Positions 26,496 to 34,324 of a stretch of 64,000 nt of DNA are shown in pieces. This DNA comes from Halorientalis pallida (GTDB taxonomy: Archaea; Halobacteriota; Halobacteria; Halobacteriales; Haloarculaceae): contig NZ_RDFA01000003.1 of the NCBI RefSeq assembly GCF_004118325.1, positions 62,001 to 126,000 on the forward strand. The letters are read 5' to 3'. The notes below the pieces were generated by a model. That model was given only the letters and a program-made list of their open reading frames with translations. It searched no databases and was not told where the DNA came from. A program made the position numbers and the translations under genes. Positions within the stretch are counted from its first letter, which is position 1, and the number at the start of each line of letters is the position of its first letter.

Positions 26496-27135
26496 CGTCT
26501 GCTGGCACCTCTGTGTCTGCTGTCAGTTTCACTTCGTCTTCGACTTCCGCCGTCTGCTGTTCGCCCCGCGCCAGCGCCGCGTAGCCGGTCCGGACGACCT
26601 CCCGGATGCCGAACTGTTTGTACGCGTCGATGGCGTCGTCGATCTTCTGTTCGTTGCCGGTGATCTCGACGGTGATCGTCCGCGGCCCCGCGTCGAGGGT
26701 CTCCCCGCCGTACATCTCGGTGATGGCGTGGACCTTGTCCGGCTCCTCACCGTTGACCTTCACGATCACCAGTTCCCGCTGCACCGAGTCGTGGGCCAGC
26801 TCTCGCACGGAGATCACGGGAATCAGCTTCCGCAACTGTTTTTTCGCCTGCTGGATCCCCGGCCGCGTCTCCTCGATGACGATGGTCATGCGCGCCCGGC
26901 TCTCGTCGACTGTCGTCCCGACCGTGAGACTCTCGATGTTGAACTGCCGGCGGCTAAAGAGGCCGGAGACCTCCGCGAGGACGCCCGGCTCGTTCTCGAC
27001 CAACGTCGACAGCACGGCCCGCTTGGATTCGTGTTTCGCCTCCGCTTCGGGGTCGATGCGAATACCGTCTTCGTTGCGCCGACCCTCGGGTCGCATCCGC
27101 TCGCCCGGGCCCGGCCCTGGAAGTTTCCCTGTCAT
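26488..27135 (-). CDS. ilvN: acetolactate synthase small subunit
   Basis: This 215-aa regulatory subunit activates the ThDP-dependent large subunit and usually gives feedback inhibition by valine. The ACT domain is at about residues 40-115 ([23 protein letters not shown] then IESLTVGTT), followed by the C-terminal dimer domain with [19 protein letters not shown]. It lies 2 bases after ilvB, as expected for the pair. Confidence 0.95.
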   Translation of the reverse strand: MTGKLPGPGPGERMRPEGRRNEDGIRIDPEAEAKHESKRAVLSTLVENEPGVLAEVSGLFSRRQFNIESLTVGTTVDESRARMTIVIEETRPGIQQAKKQLRKLIPVISVRELAHDSVQRELVIVKVNGEEPDKVHAITEMYGGETLDAGPRTITVEITGNEQKIDDAIDAYKQFGIREVVRTGYAALARGEQQTAEVEDEVKLTADTEVPADDD

Positions 27136-27137
27136 CG

Positions 27138-28931
27138 TTAGATCTCGTCCAGATGGCCTTCCGACAGTGCGAACAGGCTGTTGTCACCGCCGCTGGGCAC
27201 CATCGGGTACACGTTCTCCTCGGGGTCGATGATCGCGTCGACGACCGCCGGGCCGTCGTAGTCCAGCGCGGCCTCGATGACCTCGTCGACCTCGTCGTAG
27301 TCCTCCAGCCGGAAGCCACGAGCGCCGTAGGCCTCCGCGAGCTTGTCGAACTCGGGCACCCACGGGTACTCCGAGGCCATCCGACGACCCTCGTAGAAGC
27401 CGTCCTGCCACTGGCGGACCATCCCGACCGCCTCGTTGTTCAGGACGACGATGGTGATGTCGAGGTTCTCCCGAACCGCCACGGAGAGTTCCTGACTCGT
27501 CATCAGGAACGAACCGTCGCCCTCGAAGGCGATGACCTCCTTGTCGGGTTTAGCCAGCTTCGCGCCGATAGCCGCGGGGAAGCCGTAGCCCATCGTGCCC
27601 AGACCGTGGGAGGTGACCCACGTCCGGGGTTCCGTCCAGGTCCAGTACTGCCAGGCCCACATCTGGTGTTGCCCGACACCGGCCGTGACGATGGTGTCGT
27701 CGGGCATGGCCTCGTCGAACTGCTCGACGATGTACTGGGGTTTGAGCGGCCGATCTTCCGGCATCTCGTAGTCCAGCGGATACTCCTCTTTCCAGGTCTG
27801 ACACTGCTCGCGCCAGGCGTCGGCCTCGGGCGAGTCCGTCATGGCGTCGCTCAACTGGTCCAGCACCGCCTTGGCGTCGCCCAGCAGCGGGTAGTCGGCC
27901 TCGACGTTCTTGCTGATCTCCGCCGGGTCGATGTCGACGTGGACGATGTCGGCGTCCGGCGCGAACGTCTTCACGTCGCCGGTCAGCCGGTCGTCGAACC
28001 GCGTCCCGATCGCGAGCATGCAGTCGGTCAGCGTGATCGCCATGTTGGCGTAGCCGGTGCCGTGCATGCCGGCGATACCCATCGACAGGTCCTCCGTCTG
28101 GTCGAAGGCACCGGTGCCCGGCATCGTCGTCAGGACCGGAATCTCGTGCTCCTCGGCGAACGCCCGCAGTTCGTCGCTGGCGTTGGCCTTGATGACGCCG
28201 CCCCCGGCCAGGATGATCGGCTGTTCGGCGTCGGAGATCACGTCGGCCGCCTCGGAGACGGCGTCCTCGTCGGCTTTCTCCGGCGGGTTGTACGTGTCAG
28301 GCGTCTCCGGCTTGCCCGGCTCGACGCCGGTCGCGGGCTGGGTCACGTCCTTGGGCAGGTCGACCAGCGTCGGTCCCTGCCGACCCTCGTCGGCCAGCGC
28401 GAAGGCCGTGCTCACGTCGTCGCCCACCTCGTCGGGCGAAGACGCGAAGTGGTTGTACTTGGTTATCGGCTGGGTGACGCCGATGGTGTCCGTCTCCTGG
28501 AAGGCGTCGTTGCCCACCAGATCCGTCGGGACCTGCCCCGTCAGGGCGATCATCGGGTCCGAGTCCATGCTGGCGTCGGCGATGCCGGTCACCAGATTGG
28601 TCGCGCCCGGCCCCGAGGTCGCCATACAGACGCCGGGGTCGCCCGTGACGATCCCGTAGGCGTCGGCGGCGTGGACCGCCCCCTGTTCGTGCGCCATCGT
28701 GACGTGGGTCATGTCCGACTCGCTGTACAGGGCGTCGTAGACGGGCATGATCGCCCCGCCCTGCACGCCGAACAGGTAGTCGACCCCGGCGTTTTTCAGG
28801 GCCGCGACGACCGCGTCCGCGCCCGTCTCGATGGGTTCGACGTGGCTCTCGCCCTCGGGTTCGTCCGGTCTGTCGTCCGTCGCTTCCGTCTCGACTTCGT
28901 CCGCGTGTGGTGTCTGTGCGCTATCGCTCAT
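27138..28931 (-). CDS. ilvB: acetolactate synthase large subunit
   Basis: This 597-aa ThDP enzyme condenses two pyruvates, or pyruvate with 2-oxobutyrate, in the first common step of Val, Leu and Ile synthesis. The catalytic Glu is in MAHEQGAVHAADAYG. The ThDP/Mg motif is the GDG...NN pair in FEGDGSFLMTSQEL and IVVLNNEAVGM. A non-conserved acidic N-terminus of about 35 residues precedes the core. Unlike most genes here it has a good ribosome binding site (GGAGG, 7 bases before the ATG). This fits a leadered mRNA carrying the mini-frames described at 28928-29120. Confidence 0.96.
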   Translation of the reverse strand: MSDSAQTPHADEVETEATDDRPDEPEGESHVEPIETGADAVVAALKNAGVDYLFGVQGGAIMPVYDALYSESDMTHVTMAHEQGAVHAADAYGIVTGDPGVCMATSGPGATNLVTGIADASMDSDPMIALTGQVPTDLVGNDAFQETDTIGVTQPITKYNHFASSPDEVGDDVSTAFALADEGRQGPTLVDLPKDVTQPATGVEPGKPETPDTYNPPEKADEDAVSEAADVISDAEQPIILAGGGVIKANASDELRAFAEEHEIPVLTTMPGTGAFDQTEDLSMGIAGMHGTGYANMAITLTDCMLAIGTRFDDRLTGDVKTFAPDADIVHVDIDPAEISKNVEADYPLLGDAKAVLDQLSDAMTDSPEADAWREQCQTWKEEYPLDYEMPEDRPLKPQYIVEQFDEAMPDDTIVTAGVGQHQMWAWQYWTWTEPRTWVTSHGLGTMGYGFPAAIGAKLAKPDKEVIAFEGDGSFLMTSQELSVAVRENLDITIVVLNNEAVGMVRQWQDGFYEGRRMASEYPWVPEFDKLAEAYGARGFRLEDYDEVDEVIEAALDYDGPAVVDAIIDPEENVYPMVPSGGDNSLFALSEGHLDEI

Positions 28932-28969
28932 GTCCGTTCCTCCGTCGTTGTGTGCGTGGTGGTGTGCAT
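28928..28969 (-). CDS. 13-codon Thr-rich mini-frame overlapping ilvB start
   Basis: The frame encodes MHTTTHTTTEERT: seven Thr codons among thirteen. Its TGA overlaps the ilvB ATG (ATGA), so if translated it would be coupled to ilvB. A GGAGG lies 11 bases before its ATG. Threonine is the precursor of isoleucine, which makes the composition noteworthy, but the underlying DNA is a simple ACC/ACG-rich run and chance is possible. Confidence 0.3.
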   Translation of the reverse strand: MHTTTHTTTEERT

Positions 28970-29029
28970 GTCATGTGTCGCCTCCCGGTCGCTACCGACT
29001 GTGCTGCAGAATTCGGGGTGAAGACGTGT

Positions 29030-29051
29030 GTAGGGGCTATAGGGCCCCTAC
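29030..29051 (-). promoter_or_regulatory. hairpin over the stop of the ilvB leader peptide
   Basis: Perfect inverted repeat on the minus strand with arms GTAGGGGC and GCCCCTAC and a 6-base loop CCTATA. The last codons and the TAG stop of the leader frame lie in its 5' arm and loop. A ribosome stalled on the Leu/Ile/Val codons just before it would leave the stem free; one reaching the stop would melt it. No U-run follows directly, so control may act through translation or processing rather than classical termination. Confidence 0.6.
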
Positions 29052-29120
29052 GATACCCGCGAGAATCACGAGCGCGCCGCTGGGTACGGGGGCGCTCCCG
29101 GGTCCAGCACGCGCGGTCAT
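29037..29120 (-). CDS. putative ilvB leader peptide, 27 aa, rich in Leu/Ile/Val
   Basis: This is a 28-codon frame 106 bases before ilvB. Residues 1-16 are Ala/Gly/Pro-rich. Residues 17-27 read LVILAGIVGAL, with seven branched-chain residues in eleven. Several of their codons (ATT, GTA, CTA) are uncommon in this GC-rich genome. The ATG is about 30 bases from the centre of an AATTATGT box, so the frame would be at or near the mRNA 5' end. The stop sits in a perfect hairpin. This is the layout of bacterial ilv leader peptides. It could instead be a tiny membrane peptide. Confidence 0.5.
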   Translation of the reverse strand: MTARAGPGSAPVPSGALVILAGIVGAL

Positions 29121-29146
29121 CGTATGCCGAGTAGGCCCGTCCAGTG

Positions 29147-29154
29147 ACATAATT
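29147..29154 (-). promoter_or_regulatory. probable TATA box of ilvB operon
   Basis: AATTATGT on the minus strand would place the transcription start near 29125, five bases before the leader ATG and about 195 bases before ilvB. The match to consensus is moderate. Confidence 0.45.
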
Positions 29155-29218
29155 CTTCCGAGTCGTGGCGCCCTTTACCAGCCGCTGACGGGCGCGAACA
29201 CCCCGAGAGGAGGCCATC

Positions 29219-30448
29219 TCAGACCCGGACCTCCTCCTCGGTGACGCCGACTTCACGGGCGAACTTCTCCAGCACGTCCATCGTGACCCGCTTTTTCTCG
29301 GCCCCGTAGTCTTTGACGCGACGGGTGACCTCACGTACCTCCTCTTCGGTGGGGTCGAACCCGGCGTCGACCAGTCGCTCCCGGACGGAGTGCTGGCCGG
29401 TGTGTTTCCCGAGGACGAGTTCGCGCTCGGCCCCGACCATCTCCGGCGTCATGACACCCGGCTCGAACGTGTCCGAGTTCTCGATGACACCCGCGGCGTG
29501 GATGCCGCTCTCGTGAGAGAAGGCGTTCTGCCCCACGACCGGCTTGTTCGCCGGCACCGGGATGGACGACCGGTCCTCGACGAGCCGCGACAGTTCGGTG
29601 ATGCGGGTCGTGTCGATGTGAGTCTCCACATCGTACAGCGACTCGAGGGCCATCACGACCTCCTCGTAGGCCGCGTTGCCCGCCCGCTCACCGATGCCGT
29701 TGACCGACACCTGCGACTGGCTCGCGCCAGCTTCGAAGCCGGACAGGGCGTTCGCCGCTGCCAGCCCGAAGTCGTCGTGTGTGTGGACGTCCACGCGCGC
29801 GTCGATCGCGTCGACGACCTTCTCGACCATGTCGTAGAACCGCCGGGGCGTGGCCACGCCGCAGGTGTCCGGAATGTTCACCCAGTCGGCGCCGGCCGCG
29901 TCGGCGGCCTGGACGACCTCGATCAGGAAGGACTCGTCCGTTCGCGTGGCGTCCATCGGCGAGAACATACACTCGACGCCAGCCTCCGTGACACGCTCGA
30001 CGCTCTCGACGGCGGCCTGTTTGGCCTCCTCCCGTGTGGCGTGCATGGAGTCTTGGAGCTGAACGTCGCTGGTGGACACGAACACGTGTACCAGATCGAC
30101 GCCGCTGTCGAGTGCAGCCTCGACGTCCTCCTCGACCACGCGCGCTAGCCCACAGACTTCGCTGTTCTGTGCGGACTCGGCGATGTCGCGGACGGCCTCG
30201 AACTCCGCGTCCGAGTTGACCGGGAACCCCGCCTCGATGACGTGGGTGCCCATGTCGTCCAGCACGGCCGCTATCTCGCGTTTGTCGTCGTACGAGAAGG
30301 ACGTGCGTGGCGACTGCTCACCGTCGCGCAGCGTGGTGTCGAAAATGCGTGCTTCTGTTATCTCAGAAGTGGAATCCAGTGTGCCCTGGAAGAACTCGAT
30401 CCGCCGGGGATCCCGACGTGCCCTCTGTATCGTTGGACATTGTAGCAC
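29219..30448 (-). CDS. leuA: 2-isopropylmalate synthase (LeuA family), start uncertain
   Basis: This enzyme condenses acetyl-CoA with 2-oxoisovalerate, the first step of leucine synthesis. The TIM-barrel core starts ARIFDTTLRDGEQSPRTSF. It carries THVIEAGFPV, the metal-binding VDVHTHDDFGLAAAN and GIGERAGNAAYEEV. At about 409 aa it lacks the long C-terminal LeuA dimer domain, so a citramalate/homocitrate-type activity is possible. The promoter TTTTATATA (30471-30479) would start transcription near 30448, where an in-frame GTG lies. The only in-frame ATG (30493) is upstream of that promoter. The N-terminal residues LQCPTIQRARRDPRR are atypical, and a better N-terminus lies in another frame (ATG at 30440), suggesting a one-base change. 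Confidence 0.9.
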   Translation of the reverse strand: MLQCPTIQRARRDPRRIEFFQGTLDSTSEITEARIFDTTLRDGEQSPRTSFSYDDKREIAAVLDDMGTHVIEAGFPVNSDAEFEAVRDIAESAQNSEVCGLARVVEEDVEAALDSGVDLVHVFVSTSDVQLQDSMHATREEAKQAAVESVERVTEAGVECMFSPMDATRTDESFLIEVVQAADAAGADWVNIPDTCGVATPRRFYDMVEKVVDAIDARVDVHTHDDFGLAAANALSGFEAGASQSQVSVNGIGERAGNAAYEEVVMALESLYDVETHIDTTRITELSRLVEDRSSIPVPANKPVVGQNAFSHESGIHAAGVIENSDTFEPGVMTPEMVGAERELVLGKHTGQHSVRERLVDAGFDPTEEEVREVTRRVKDYGAEKKRVTMDVLEKFAREVGVTEEEVRV

Positions 30449-30470
30449 TTGTCCCAAAATCGCGTATCGT

Positions 30471-30479
30471 ATATAAAAC
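30471..30479 (-). promoter_or_regulatory. leuA: TATA box of leuA
   Basis: TTTTATATA on the minus strand is a strong haloarchaeal TATA box. It puts the transcription start 25-28 bases downstream, at about 30448-30450. This excludes the in-frame ATG at 30493 as a start codon on this transcript. Confidence 0.7.
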
Positions 30480-30586
30480 TGTCCGTGCGACATGGCGTGT
30501 GCATTTAATTACCACAGGTCCGGCGGGGGGAACTGCCCGGTCGGGCCCTCGACAGGATTTTTGTAATCCGGGCCACTGGTCCGGAT

Positions 30587-31249
30587 ATGTCCCTGCAATC
30601 GCGGCCCATCGCCCTCCTCCGACGCTACTCGCTCGTGCTGGAACTGGCGGGAACAGCGACTGGACTCCTGCTCGTCTGGTACTTCACAGATATATCGGCC
30701 GGCGGACTCGCCAGCGCAGGTATCGGCATCACGGCGGCGACCGTCTTTCCCCACGTCCGGCGTCGCTTCGGGATCAACCGCGGCTGGGGCAAGGTACCGC
30801 TCGGCCTCGCCCTGATCGGACTGGGAGCGTACGCCCTCGCCGTCACCGGCGGCAACGACGTGCTCAAGCTCGTGTTCCTCGTCGTCGGTGCGTGGTTGAC
30901 GCTCGATGGCGTCTACGACTTCCGATCCGGCGCCGGCCGGACCGAACCCGGGGCACCCGACGCGATGGACCGGTTCGGTGACGCCGCCATCGTGGGCCAG
31001 TCCCTCGAAGACGGTCCGAAATCCGTCGCGGAACTGGACGACGCGCTCGACCTCCCCCGGTCGCGGGTCGAGGACGCACTCGACACCCTTCTGGACCTGG
31101 ACGTGATCGAACGCGACGACGGCCGCTACGCGTCCCGTCTGGACGACCGGAGCCTCACCGACACACTTCGGAACGAACGACGGCGCGCGCACGAGCGGAT
31201 CGGTGGCCTCCCCGACCGCATCGTTCGGCCGTTCAGGCTGTTCACCTGA
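30587..31249 (+). CDS. membrane protein with C-terminal winged-helix domain
   Basis: This is a 220-aa protein. Three to four membrane helices occupy residues 12-125 (for example LELAGTATGLLLVWYF and LKLVFLVVGAWLTLDGVYDF). A soluble helix-turn-helix-like part follows (about 130-190, GPKSVAELDDALDLPRSRVEDALDTLLDLDVIERDDGRY). A DNA-binding domain tied to the membrane suggests a membrane-bound regulator. An inverted repeat GGATT-N5-AATCC (30555-30569) covers its TATA region and may be its own operator. Confidence 0.75.
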   Translation: MSLQSRPIALLRRYSLVLELAGTATGLLLVWYFTDISAGGLASAGIGITAATVFPHVRRRFGINRGWGKVPLGLALIGLGAYALAVTGGNDVLKLVFLVVGAWLTLDGVYDFRSGAGRTEPGAPDAMDRFGDAAIVGQSLEDGPKSVAELDDALDLPRSRVEDALDTLLDLDVIERDDGRYASRLDDRSLTDTLRNERRRAHERIGGLPDRIVRPFRLFT

Positions 31250-31306
31250 GGCCGAATCGTCAGACGTTGCGAGGGGTTTTTGCCGGCCCGGTGCGAGGGA
31301 GCCGGT

Positions 31307-31597
31307 ATGAGCGATTTCGACCTCGACCTGCAGGCGGTCGAGGACCGGATGGACGACGACGAGCGCGGGGGGAGCCGGATCGTGCTCGGGATCCTCGACG
31401 GCTCGACGCCCGACGAGGAGTGGATCGCGGAGGTCGATGGCGGTGCCGTGCTCGTGCTGGACGTGGAGGGGAACGTGAACGAACTCGCTGCCGGCTTCGC
31501 CCGTGATATCACCGAGATGGGTGGCGAATTGATGCGCTTCCGGGACTTTCTGCTCGTGACGCCCCCGGGCGTCGTCATCGACACCGAACGGCTGTAA
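31307..31597 (+). CDS. conserved haloarchaeal protein, DUF5779-like
   Basis: This 96-aa acidic soluble protein opens MSDFDLDLQAVEDRM and contains IVLGILDGSTPDEEWI and a closing FLLVTPPGVVIDTERL. I associate this pattern with haloarchaeal DUF5779, of unknown function. The ATG at 31307 is preferred over a GTG nine codons earlier because a GTTTTTG box lies about 30 bases before it. It converges with the VOC gene at a 1-base gap. Confidence 0.75.
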   Translation: MSDFDLDLQAVEDRMDDDERGGSRIVLGILDGSTPDEEWIAEVDGGAVLVLDVEGNVNELAAGFARDITEMGGELMRFRDFLLVTPPGVVIDTERL

Positions 31598-31598
31598 T

Positions 31599-32291
31599 TC
31601 ACGCCGAACGCAAGGTCAACTGGTGCCCGTCCGGGTCCTCGATTCTGACACCGTCGTCCAGTTCCGCGACGGACCGCGCTCGCCTGCCGACAGTTTCGAC
31701 TGCTTCCGCGCTGTCCTCGACGCCGAGTCCGACGTCCACGTGGACCCCGCCGCGACCGTCCGCGAGGCCGAGTTGGGGTTCCCAGAGCTCGAAGTCGAAC
31801 GGGCCCGCGGTCAGTCGAACCCGCTTTCGGTCGTCACCCCGCCCCAGCAACTCCATCCCGAGGTCGCGGTAGAACGCTTCTGACCGGTCGAGGTCGGCCA
31901 CCTCGAACACGACCTCGAAGATGCGGGTGATGCCGTCGTCCACCCCACCCTCGCCACGCTGGCCGATCTCCACGCAGTTGCCGTCCACGTCGTAGAAGTA
32001 CAGCGACTTCGCGTCGCCGAACTGGTGTTCCACGAGGTCGAACGACGCAGAGAGTCGGTCCCACCAGCCGTCGTAGGCCGCCGACGGGGTCGCGAAGGCG
32101 TAGTGGGTGTGGACACCGCCCCGGGGGACGCTCGTCGGCCGGCGAAGGATCAGATCGGTGTCGCCCGCGGCAAGCGCCACCTCACCCTCGCGCTCGCGTC
32201 GCACGTCCAGGTCGAGAAACGACTCGTAGAACGAGCGGGCCCGGTCGAGATACTTGGCCTCCAGTGCGAGCCAGTGGAGATCCGTGAGCAT
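31599..32291 (-). CDS. VOC-family protein (glyoxalase/dioxygenase fold), two modules
   Basis: This 230-aa protein has two vicinal-oxygen-chelate modules. The first is residues 1-110 (LHWLALEAKYLDRARSFY, HYAFATPSAAYDGWWDRL, FYDVDGNCVEIGQ). The second is 118-230 (IFEVVFEVADLDRSEAFYR, GGVHVDVGLGVEDSAEA, IEDPDGHQLTLRSA). Metal ligands (His and Glu pairs) are present: H4, H78 and E109-like in module 1. It could be a lyase, a dioxygenase or an antibiotic-binding protein; the substrate is unknown. The mRNA is leaderless, with a GTTAAGAC box 26 bases upstream of the ATG. Confidence 0.85.
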   Translation of the reverse strand: MLTDLHWLALEAKYLDRARSFYESFLDLDVRREREGEVALAAGDTDLILRRPTSVPRGGVHTHYAFATPSAAYDGWWDRLSASFDLVEHQFGDAKSLYFYDVDGNCVEIGQRGEGGVDDGITRIFEVVFEVADLDRSEAFYRDLGMELLGRGDDRKRVRLTAGPFDFELWEPQLGLADGRGGVHVDVGLGVEDSAEAVETVGRRARSVAELDDGVRIEDPDGHQLTLRSA

Positions 32292-32445
32292 ACCGCCTTT
32301 TGATCCTGCCCGGTCTTAACGGTGGGCGAGGCGGCGGGCTGGCGTCGCGGCCAGTTCCGTGGCCGGTTTACGATGGTAGCCAACGGGTGGAGATACGTTG
32401 CCAGTTTACAACTATTTTTGAGTCGTGGTCTCGTACCCCGGGTAT

Positions 32446-33126
32446 ATGCCGATGAAAGGCTCTGGGCCGGCGACGGAGTATCGGGAGATCGACCGCCGCG
32501 AACACGGGGTCGGATGGATGGCCTACCCCAACGAACGAATGCAGCGGGCCAGCCACGCCTTCGAGGTCGACGGGGACGTGTACGTCGTCGACCCCGTCGA
32601 CGTGGACGGGCTGGACGACATGCTGGCCGAGTTCGGCGAGGTGGCGGGCGTCCTGATCCTGCTCGACCGCCACAAACGCGACTCGGCCGAGGTCGCGAAC
32701 CGCCACGACGTACCCGTCTACGTGCCCGAGTGGATGGACGGAGTCGCCGGCGAACTCGACGCGAGGGTCGAGCGCGTCCACGTCGAACTCGAGGACACCG
32801 GTGTCGGGATTCACAAACTCGTCGACAACCGATTCTGGCAGGAAGCAGTCGTCTCCATCGAGGACCACGGCGAGTTGCTCGTCCCCGAATCCGTCGGGAC
32901 GGCGAGTTACTTCCTGTCGTCCTCGGAGCGGTTGGGTGTCCACCCGGCCCTCAGGCTCAAACCCCCGACCAAGCTCAAGCGCTTCTCGCCGGAGCGAGTC
33001 CTGGTCGGACACGGGACGGGAGTTCACGAGGACGCGACCGAGGCGCTCCACGACGCCGTCTCGGGATCGCGGTCCCGGACGCCCGCCCTCTACGCGAAGA
33101 TCGGCAAGGAGTTCGTCTTCGGCTGA
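32446..33126 (+). CDS. conserved haloarchaeal hypothetical protein, 226 aa
   Basis: The protein has a metallo-hydrolase-like but degenerate fold. An N-terminal beta-rich part (HAFEVDGDVYVVDPVDVDGLDDML, GEVAGVLILLDRHKRDSAEVANRHDVPVYVP) resembles the start of beta-lactamase-fold proteins with only one H-x-x-x-D. A C-terminal part carries VLVGHGTGVHEDATEALHDAV, a His-containing loop. It may be a lost-activity MBL protein or a nucleic-acid or ligand binder. The TATA box CTATTTTT at 32412-32419 supports the ATG at 32446. Confidence 0.7.
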   Translation: MPMKGSGPATEYREIDRREHGVGWMAYPNERMQRASHAFEVDGDVYVVDPVDVDGLDDMLAEFGEVAGVLILLDRHKRDSAEVANRHDVPVYVPEWMDGVAGELDARVERVHVELEDTGVGIHKLVDNRFWQEAVVSIEDHGELLVPESVGTASYFLSSSERLGVHPALRLKPPTKLKRFSPERVLVGHGTGVHEDATEALHDAVSGSRSRTPALYAKIGKEFVFG

Positions 33127-33127
33127 C

Positions 33128-33421
33128 TCACGCTGTCACGACTTCAAGATCCTCGAGGTACGAGTCCTCCCACTCCCGGCGTTCCGAGAGCGCGTCCGTC
33201 CCGGCGTCGGTCAGTTCGTACGAGTTGGTCCGGCGGTCGATCTGCCCTTTCTCGACGTAGCCGCGCTCGACCAGATCGTCGAGGTTCGGGTAGAGCCGCC
33301 CGTGGTTGACCTCACCTTCGTAGTAATCCTCCAGTTCGGCCTTGATCGCCAACCCGTAAGCCTCGTCGAGTCCGGCCAGGACGTACAGCACGTCGCGCTG
33401 GAACGCGGTCAGGTCGTGCAT
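33128..33421 (-). CDS. PadR-family transcriptional regulator
   Basis: This is a 97-aa winged-helix repressor. LTAFQRDVLYVLAGLDEAYGLAIKAELEDYY forms the first helices. NHGRLYPNLDDLVERGYVEK is the recognition helix and wing, followed by RRTNSYELTDAGTDAL. The C-terminus is short, so it is the minimal PadR type. It converges with the previous gene at a 1-base gap. The target genes are not shown by context. Confidence 0.9.
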   Translation of the reverse strand: MHDLTAFQRDVLYVLAGLDEAYGLAIKAELEDYYEGEVNHGRLYPNLDDLVERGYVEKGQIDRRTNSYELTDAGTDALSERREWEDSYLEDLEVVTA

Positions 33422-33585
33422 CGTTCGTTATATGTTACGGTTTGACAGGGAAAAACGTGTTGGCAGGGAGACAACACCTTCCAGTGGATTGGTAGCGTGT
33501 TCCGTGTCGCCGTCGGGCCGTCGGCTCGCGGTCGGTGGAACCGCCGGGGCGATGCAATTAAATTACCGTGCCACGAACTCTCACC

Positions 33586-33996
33586 GTGGTCTATATTACA
33601 CGGGGATTGGCCGAGACGCTGCTCAGACTCGGGGAAGACAGAGATCCGGAGTCGATCACGATCCGTCTCTCGGTACTGCCGGCGAGCGAACTCGACGACG
33701 CCGGCCTGCCGCCGGAGACGCCGGTGTTCACACACTTCTACATGCCCGAAGCCGGCGGCTCCGTCGGCGCTGTGTTCGGCATCGATCTCGGGACGCCGCC
33801 CGGACAGACCCAGGGCCTGTTCGTCTCGCATCCGGTCGGCGACCTCTCCATCTCCGAACGGGACGACCTGGCGGAGGTCGTCTTCGTCGCCGTCCCTCCC
33901 TGGGACGACGAGTCACTGGCGGCGTTCGACCGGAGCGGCCGCCGGAAAGACCTGGAAATCGTCGACGCCGAACCGCCCGAAGAGCGGGTCGCCTAG
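33586..33996 (+). CDS. conserved haloarchaeal protein, 136 aa
   Basis: The protein contains YITRGLAETLLRLGED, PVFTHFYMPEAGGSVGAVFGIDLGTPPG and VVFVAVPPWDDESLAAFDRSG. This looks like a compact alpha/beta domain found only in haloarchaea as far as I know; function unknown. The start at GTG 33586 is chosen because the promoter box AATTAAATTA (33555-33564) puts the transcription start there. A GTG at 33568 would lie upstream of the transcript. The end overlaps the convergent RHH gene by 4 bases. Confidence 0.72.
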   Translation: MVYITRGLAETLLRLGEDRDPESITIRLSVLPASELDDAGLPPETPVFTHFYMPEAGGSVGAVFGIDLGTPPGQTQGLFVSHPVGDLSISERDDLAEVVFVAVPPWDDESLAAFDRSGRRKDLEIVDAEPPEERVA

Positions 33997-34202
33997 TCCA
34001 GATAGCCCAGGTCCTGGAGCTGTTCGGTGATCTCCTGAAACTCCGATTCGGTGAGTTCGCCGCGTTTCTCGTGTTGAATGACGATACTGCGGAGCAGGAA
34101 CCGCACCAGGTCGCTCGTACTCGAGAAGCTGGTTCCCTCGATGGTCTCCTCGACGCGGTCGGCCAGGTCCTGGGGGATCGAGACGGTAGTGTAGTCTGTC
34201 AT
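33993..34202 (-). CDS. ribbon-helix-helix (CopG-type) regulator, 69 aa
   Basis: This small DNA-binding protein has an N-terminal strand DYTTVSIPQDLADRVEE, then FSSTSDLVRFLLRSIVIQHE, the helix pair of the MetJ/Arc/CopG fold. It ends in an acidic helix LQDLGYLD. It probably binds as a dimer to a palindrome; the AAATAT-N4-ATATTT repeat at 34260-34275 upstream is a candidate site. It could be an antitoxin, but no toxin gene is adjacent. Confidence 0.82.
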   Translation of the reverse strand: MTDYTTVSIPQDLADRVEETIEGTSFSSTSDLVRFLLRSIVIQHEKRGELTESEFQEITEQLQDLGYLD

Positions 34203-34259
34203 GTGGGCTTGGAGGTCGACCGCCCGGATATGGGTTGTGTTGTTCGTAGTCTACCTGTC

Positions 34260-34275
34260 AAATATTGCGATATTT
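34260..34275. promoter_or_regulatory. AT-rich palindrome between divergent genes
   Basis: Inverted repeat AAATAT-TGCG-ATATTT between the RHH regulator (minus) and the conserved gene at 34325 (plus). It can act as TATA in both directions and as an operator for the small RHH protein. Confidence 0.45.
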
Positions 34276-34324
34276 TCTCGGCGAGGGATAGGGTTTTCGG
34301 GGCTGGAAGCGAAAGGAGACAACG

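Noticed and set aside
27153-29021. 622-codon plus-strand frame opposite ilvB
   Set aside because: Antisense shadow of ilvB; composition (Arg, Val, Gly, His rich) is that of a reversed acidic haloarchaeal gene.
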